Source of the DNA: Streptomyces violaceusniger | GTDB lineage: Bacteria > Actinomycetota > Actinomycetes > Streptomycetales > Streptomycetaceae | Length of the DNA stretch: 64,000 bases | Assembly: GCA_005405945.1 (NCBI GenBank) | Contig: BJHW01000001.1 | Coordinates: forward strand, 2,604,001-2,668,000 | Direction: 5' to 3' | Shown here: positions 59,421-64,000 of the stretch, one piece after another | Position numbering within the stretch: position 1 is the first letter of the stretch | Layout: each line of letters begins with the position of its first letter | Position numbers and translations under genes: made by a program | Notes under the pieces: model-generated | The model's input: the letters and a program-made list of their open reading frames with translations, nothing else | Databases searched by the model: none | What the model was told of the DNA's origin: nothing

Positions 59421-60026
59421 GGGTGTCAATATTCCGATCAGGCTGCTGAGCTGGGCGTTGCCTGTGGATGATGTAGTGCTCGGCGTACCTGGTGAGGACC
59501 GTACGTAGGTGTCCTTCGCCGGTGATGAGGAGGCGGTCGGTGCACTCTGCGCGGGCTGTGCGTATCCATCGTTCGGCGAACGCGTTGGACCGTGGGCTTT
59601 GCGGCGGTGTCAGGATGACGGCTGCGTCGTTGCCATAGAGACGTCTGAGGAAGACGGTCTCCACATGCATGAAATGGCAGGCGAGCAGCGTGTGGGCCTG
59701 TAAGCGCAGGAACGAGCGCCAGTTCTGCTGGGAGGCGCGCTGCGGTGCGGGCGGTAGACCGGAGCGGCGCAGGACGCGCCGGATCGTGGCGGCGGCGACC
59801 CGATGGCCAAGCCGCCGCAGCAGGGAAGGTGCCGCGCGAGAGCGGAGAGCACGGCACGATCAGCCCACGAAAACCGCGGCCGCTCTACCCGCCGACGAAG
59901 CACAGCGACCTCATGACGAAGCGCGAGGACCTCGGCATTGTTCGCGGCGGTCGATCGGGCCAGCAAGAGCAAGCAGTCCAGCAGTCGACAGAAGATCAGG
60001 TAGAGCAATCGCAGACCCACAATCAT
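59421..60026 (-). pseudogene. Integrase-type IS transposase, frameshifted
   Basis: [20 protein letters not shown] and [20 protein letters not shown] with [20 protein letters not shown] form the N-terminus; after shifts near 59840 and 59690 the catalytic end appears: [40 protein letters not shown] and RYAEHYIIHRQRPAQQ. The middle of the catalytic domain is shortened. It meets the plus-strand fragment end to end. Confidence 0.8.
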
Positions 60027-60094
60027 TGATCGTGCCCACACGCAGGCACTCACAAAGCCCCAGGTCAATCACCGTACGGCAATAAAGACACCCT

Positions 60095-60310
60095 TCAGGG
60101 GCAGGGATTGCCGAAGTCGGCCGCCTCCCGGACGCCGGTCCACCGCGCCGCGGGCCGCGGCGGTTTCCAACGCAGGGAGCCGGTGGGCGCCGCCGCGTAG
60201 GGGATGCCGAAGAACCTCTCGACGCCCTTCGAGGTGGCGCCGCGCACGGCGCCCTTGTCGGTGGCCACCGCGGTCGGCGCCGTCGCGGTCGGCGCCGTCG
60301 CGGACGCCGT
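60095..60310 (-). pseudogene. Type B carboxylesterase, N-terminal fragment
   Basis: Read on the minus strand, ATDKGAVRGATSKGVERFFG and IPYAAAPTGSLRWKPPRPAA with RWTGVREAADFGNPCP is the conserved start of type B carboxylesterases (RFxGIPYAxxP, FGxxCxQ). It ends at a stop at 60095 where the IS mosaic begins. An Ala/Thr/Pro-rich linker lies ahead, as after a signal peptide. The active-site half is absent. Confidence 0.8.
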
Positions 60311-60444
60311 GGGGGACCTCTCCGGCCGGGTGCCGACCGCACGGTGCGGCCGGCACCCTCGGCGCGTGGAGGGAAGGAGCCGGGCCGGGGCCGGCCCGGC
60401 ATCAGACGCCGCTCGTCACCCGGCCGATGTCGCGAGCCGGGCGG

Positions 60445-62904
60445 TCAGCGGGTGACCTCGACGCCGCCGTGCAGGGGGAGCGTCCGCGACGAGGAGCCGA
60501 CCCACACCTCCCGGTGCCCGGTGCCGAGCTCCCAGGCGTGGGAGGAGGCGTTCCAGTACTTCAGCTGCTGTGCGTCGACCTGGATGCGTACGCTCTTCGA
60601 CTGACCGGAGCGCAGATGCACCTTCTGGTAGCCGCCGAGCGAGCGCACCGCCTGGGGCGCGGTGGTCTCCGGGCTCGCACCGACGTAGACCTGGGCGACC
60701 TCGTCACCGTCGCGGGTGCCGGTGTTCTTCAGCGTGAACGAGACGGTCAACGTGCCGTGACTCTGCCGAACCGCGAGGTCGCGGTAGGCGAAGGAGGTGT
60801 ACGACAGGCCGTAGCCGAAGGGAAACAGAGGGGCGGCCTTCTCCTTGTCGTACCAGCGGTAGCCCACGTAGATGCCCTCGGAGTAATTCTCCTGGTTGTC
60901 CACTCCCGGGTACCTGAGCGGGTCGCCGGCGACCGGTGTGGCGGACTCGCTCGCGGGGAACGTCTGGGTGGTCTTGCCCGACGGGTTCACGTCGCCGTAG
61001 AGCAGGCGGGCGGTGGCCTCGGCCCCGTTTTCCCCGGGGTAGTACGTGTCGAGCACCGCCTTGACCTTGGACAGCCACGGCATGGTGATCGACGATCCCG
61101 TGTTGAGGACGACGATCGTGTTCGGGTTGGCGTCGGCGACGGCGGAGATGAGCCCGTTCTGGTCGGCCGGCAGGGAGAGGTCCTTCCGGTCGGCGCCCTC
61201 GGTACCGTCGTCGTGGGCGAAGACGATGGGCGTCTTCACCTGGCGGGCAAGGGCCACGGCCTGCTCCCGGGCGGCCCGCGCGGCCTGCGGGGTGACCCAG
61301 TTCAGCCGGATCTTGGCCGGTGCGCCCTGGATGGCTTGGGCGTTGGCCGCGAAACGGTGCGTTCCCGCCGTGAGGTGCACCGTGGCGCTGCTGGAGCCCA
61401 GGAAGCCGGTGATGACGCTCTTGCCGTCGATCTTCAGCGCGCCGTACGCGGCGGGAAGGTCGTAGACGAAGGAGTAGTCGCCGTCGGCCGGCACCGTGAG
61501 AGTGCCGCTGTAGTCGAAGGGGGCGGCCGGGGTGACGGTGATCGTGCCGTCCGAGCCGGTCGGCAGGGCGGGGCTGAGGGCCGTCGCGGGAATGGGGGCG
61601 CCGGTGGTGTCGACGCCGGCCGCGTAGCGCACCGTGGCCTTCCGGCCGGCCCGCTGCGTGATGGTGTCCAGCGGCGAGGCCGCGGAGTCCGGTACGACGT
61701 TGGAGCTGCCGCCGCCGGTGACCTTCGGTGTCTTCGCGGTCGGGCCGATGAGTCCGATGTCGGTGTCCTCGCCGGTCAGCGGAAGCGCCTTGCCGGTGTT
61801 CTTCAGCAGGACCGAGCCGGACTCGGCCACCTTCTGCGCGACCTTGGCGCCGCCCTGCGGGTCGCGCGCGGGCCGCCGGCCCGCGGTCCCGTCGAGGAGA
61901 CCGAATGTGTTCATCTGACCCAGGATGCGGGCGACCGAGTCGTTGAGCTCCGAGACCGGAATGGTGCCGTTCGTTATCGCAGTCTTCAGTTTGTCGCCCA
62001 GAAAGACGCCGCTCGGCATCTCCTGGTCGAGGCCGTTCACGATGTCGGTCGTCGAGTGGGCCGCGCTCCAGTCCGACATGACCCAGCCCTGGAAGCCCCA
62101 CTGCTCCTTGAGGATCGAGTTGAGCAGTTCGTCGCTGCCGCAGCCGTGACTGCCGTTCACCGAGTTGTACGAGCACATCACCGCACCGGCGCCGGCCTTG
62201 ACGGCGGCCTCGAAGGCGGGCAGCTCGATCTGACGCAGGGTCTGCTCGTCGACGTTGACGTTCACCCCCATGCGGTTGTCTTCCTGGTTGTTCTCCGCGT
62301 AGTGCTTGACGGTGGCGATCAGGCCCTGGCTCTGAACGCCCCCGATCTCGCCGGACACCATGCGGGAGCTGAGCAGCGGGTCCTCGCTGAAGGTCTCGAA
62401 GTTCCGCCCCGCGTACGGCACGCGGATGATGTTCGTCATCGGTGAGAGCAGGACGTCCTGGCCGAGGGCACGGCCGTCGCGTCCGATGACCTGGCCGAAC
62501 GTACGGGCCAGTCGGTCGTCGAAGGACGAGGCGAGCGCGACCGGCGCCGGCATCGCGGTGGCGTGCGCGTTGACCCGGACGCCCGCCGGACCGTCGGTGA
62601 GCCGCAGTTCGGGGATGCCCAGGCGGGGAACCCCGGGGATGTATCCGGCCTGGCCGAGGGCACGGGGATCGGTGCCTCCATGGACGAAGGACAACTTCTC
62701 GTCCAGCGACATCCGGGCGATGAGGGCAGCGACGCGGGGAGACACGCTGACGGTGCCGCGAGCGTCACCCGCGCCCACGCCCGAGGCGCCAGGGGCCACG
62801 GCCGTGCCCGCGGCAAGGAGCATCGCGCTCGCTCCCGCGATCAGGGCCGTGCGGCGCAACCGGCCTCTGCTGCGACGTCGTACCGATGTCCCATTGGACT
62901 CCAT
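60445..62904 (-). CDS. Secreted GH3 beta-glucosidase with PA14 domain, 819 aa
   Basis: A signal peptide (RRTALIAGASAMLLAAGTAV) precedes the GH3 barrel: LRLTDGPAGVR, RNFETFSEDPLLSSRMVSGE, VKHYAENNQEDNR and the nucleophile Asp in WGFQGWVMSDWSA. The second domain has SGSVLLKNTGKALPL and HDDGTEGADRKDLSLP, with a PA14 insert near 395-540 (DYSGTLTVPADGDYSFVYDL). An FnIII-like end follows (VAQVYVGASPETTAPQAVRS). It cleaves beta-glucosides or related sugars outside the cell. Confidence 0.93.
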   Translation of the reverse strand: MESNGTSVRRRSRGRLRRTALIAGASAMLLAAGTAVAPGASGVGAGDARGTVSVSPRVAALIARMSLDEKLSFVHGGTDPRALGQAGYIPGVPRLGIPELRLTDGPAGVRVNAHATAMPAPVALASSFDDRLARTFGQVIGRDGRALGQDVLLSPMTNIIRVPYAGRNFETFSEDPLLSSRMVSGEIGGVQSQGLIATVKHYAENNQEDNRMGVNVNVDEQTLRQIELPAFEAAVKAGAGAVMCSYNSVNGSHGCGSDELLNSILKEQWGFQGWVMSDWSAAHSTTDIVNGLDQEMPSGVFLGDKLKTAITNGTIPVSELNDSVARILGQMNTFGLLDGTAGRRPARDPQGGAKVAQKVAESGSVLLKNTGKALPLTGEDTDIGLIGPTAKTPKVTGGGSSNVVPDSAASPLDTITQRAGRKATVRYAAGVDTTGAPIPATALSPALPTGSDGTITVTPAAPFDYSGTLTVPADGDYSFVYDLPAAYGALKIDGKSVITGFLGSSSATVHLTAGTHRFAANAQAIQGAPAKIRLNWVTPQAARAAREQAVALARQVKTPIVFAHDDGTEGADRKDLSLPADQNGLISAVADANPNTIVVLNTGSSITMPWLSKVKAVLDTYYPGENGAEATARLLYGDVNPSGKTTQTFPASESATPVAGDPLRYPGVDNQENYSEGIYVGYRWYDKEKAAPLFPFGYGLSYTSFAYRDLAVRQSHGTLTVSFTLKNTGTRDGDEVAQVYVGASPETTAPQAVRSLGGYQKVHLRSGQSKSVRIQVDAQQLKYWNASSHAWELGTGHREVWVGSSSRTLPLHGGVEVTR

Positions 62905-62972
62905 GCCGACTCCTCACCAAGGAAAACATTCGACGTTTGAGCTGGACTGGGGTGTGTCCGCCGTGCGGCCGG

Positions 62973-63817
62973 CTACCGGGACTGTTCGAAGAGCCAGTCG
63001 ATGACCACGTCGTTCTCGTACGTCTGGGCCCATGCGACGTGTGGGCTCACCGGTGTCGTTCCGGGCGTATGGCTCGTGAACAGGACGTGACTGCGCGCGG
63101 CCCGGGCCTGCCGTAGGAGCTCCCGCGACCGGGCCTCGAATCGCGCCTTTGGCAGATCGTCGGCCCACTCTCCGCTGACCGGTGCACCGGCGGCCTCGAG
63201 CGCGTTCATCAGTGTCCAGGTACCGGGGTTGCCGAACCGGCCCTCCCGGTAGGGGACGGCCGGGTCGTCGACGGAGTGGTCGGCCCACATCGGAAGGTGC
63301 GTGATCCTCTCCATGGCGGCCGGGTCGCCCCAGCCGGCCGTGGGCACGGCAGCCGCGAACACCTCGGGTCGCTTCGCCAGCAGGCTGTAGATGCCACGCC
63401 CGCCTGAGGACAGGCCGACGACGTAGAGCCTGTGTCCACGTTGCGGGAGTGCTCGCTCACGAAGGTGTCAATGAGTTCGATCAGCGCGGCCTGGACCTCG
63501 GCGTCGGTCCAGTCCGTGCCGTCGGGTCCGTCCATGGGACGGGGCAGAGGGATCTGCGGAGAGAGGACGAACGCGGGGTCGCGGCGCTGTCGTTCCAGTT
63601 TGGCGAACGTGACCGCGATCCGGTTGGAAGTGGGCTGGGTCATGTTGTTGTCCGCGACTTCGCCACCGCCGTACAGGGTGACGACAAGCGGGTACCGCGT
63701 GCGCTCGGATGTCGCTGCCGTGGTGTCGGCGGCCGCGGCGTTCGCCGTGCTCACGGCCGGCGCCGTGACCGCACCTGCCGTGACGGTGAGCACCGTGCGT
63801 CTGGTGATCCCTCTCAT
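62973..63817 (-). CDS. Secreted alpha/beta-hydrolase (esterase/peptidase-like), one frameshift
   Basis: ATG 63817 gives a Tat-type signal (MRGITRRTVLTVTAGAVTAP). YPLVVTLYGGGEVADNN is the oxyanion strand; the nucleophile region, reached after a shift near 63436, is VVGLSSGGRGIYSLLAKRPE (GxSxG). Late residues include MWADHSVDDPAVPYREG (Asp) and FTSHTPGTTPVSPHVAW (His). Similar proteins are feruloyl or acetyl esterases and PHB-depolymerase-like enzymes. It lies 70 bases downstream of the GH3 gene, suggesting joint use. Confidence 0.85.
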
Positions 63818-64000
63818 GGGTCCTCGTCTCAGTCGGTGGGGCACCCGGACCAGGTGCCTCTGTGTGGTCCCGGCACCCGACTCCGGACTCCCGGAAGCAG
63901 GCGGCACGTTGTGGGCCCGAACGGCACATGCGGTGTCCGCGGCCGACGGAGGCTCCACTCGGGCCCGGGACGCCGGTCACGAGGAGAAAGCACCGGCCAC

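Noticed and set aside
60427..62445. Plus-strand open frame of 672 codons
   Set aside because: It is antisense to the GH3 gene, whose motifs are clear; the plus-strand product has no recognisable domain.

Overview
The base composition (very high G+C), GTG/TTG starts, four-base stop-start overlaps and gene families (zinc-free ribosomal protein paralogues, CobW GTPases, Tat-secreted carbohydrate enzymes) point to a Streptomyces or close relative. The accessory content and dense insertion-sequence (IS) debris suggest a chromosome arm or a large plasmid. No rRNA, tRNA or CRISPR array was seen.

Layout. 1-1.4 kb: end of a CooC/ParA-like ATPase and a small unknown gene. 1.4-13.6 kb: a zinc-limitation island. 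It holds a TIGR03943 protein and UPF0718-type permease pair, a Fur-family regulator, two canonical CobW GTPases and two CobW relatives without a P-loop. It also holds a WD40 protein, two small Cys-rich ferredoxin-like proteins, an ArsR regulator and cysteine-depleted ribosomal proteins S18, L31, L33, L28, S14 and L32. Three AT-rich palindromes sit in its divergent promoter regions and look like Zur operators. 13.6-16 kb: gene fragments and IS remnants. 16-24.2 kb: a LuxR-type regulator and a tightly coupled cluster of radical-SAM KamA-family aminomutase, metallo-hydrolase, FAD/NAD(P)-binding protein, cupin, MFS transporter and VOC/epimerase-like protein. This is the best candidate for an undescribed pathway. 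24.2-25.8 kb: IS and pseudogene debris. 25.8-31.9 kb: a nucleoside uptake operon (XRE-cupin regulator, BMP lipoprotein, ATPase, two permeases, cytidine deaminase, VOC protein). 31.9-34 kb: IS remnants. 34-36.1 kb: divergent LysR/MFS pair. 36.2 kb: a 193-bp MITE-like element. 36.9-42.1 kb: two-component system beside an ABC exporter. 42.5-43.2 kb: recombinase and IS fragments. 43.3-48 kb: secreted discoidin-domain protein with a LacI-type operator, acetylxylan-esterase-like gene and glycosidase fragment. 48.5-58.9 kb: aromatic catabolism genes (FadR-type regulator, fumarylacetoacetate hydrolase, extradiol dioxygenase, broken hydroxylase, SDR, flavin reductase, flavin-dependent monooxygenase, PucR regulator), split by an IS110 element. 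59-64 kb: IS mosaic, carboxylesterase fragment, GH3 beta-glucosidase and a secreted esterase.

Sequence quality matters. At least a dozen otherwise intact genes are broken by one frameshift that is cured by adding one base to a run of four to six G or C. This looks like consensus error in homopolymers, so those genes are annotated as full-length with the shift position given. Truncated IS, recombinase and enzyme fragments are treated as real decay.

How it fits together: under zinc starvation the island would swap zinc-binding ribosomal proteins for zinc-free copies and express CobW metallochaperones to ration zinc. The rest of the window is accessory metabolism (nucleoside scavenging, polysaccharide and aromatic breakdown, a radical-SAM amino acid pathway) brought together and partly broken by at least three IS lineages.
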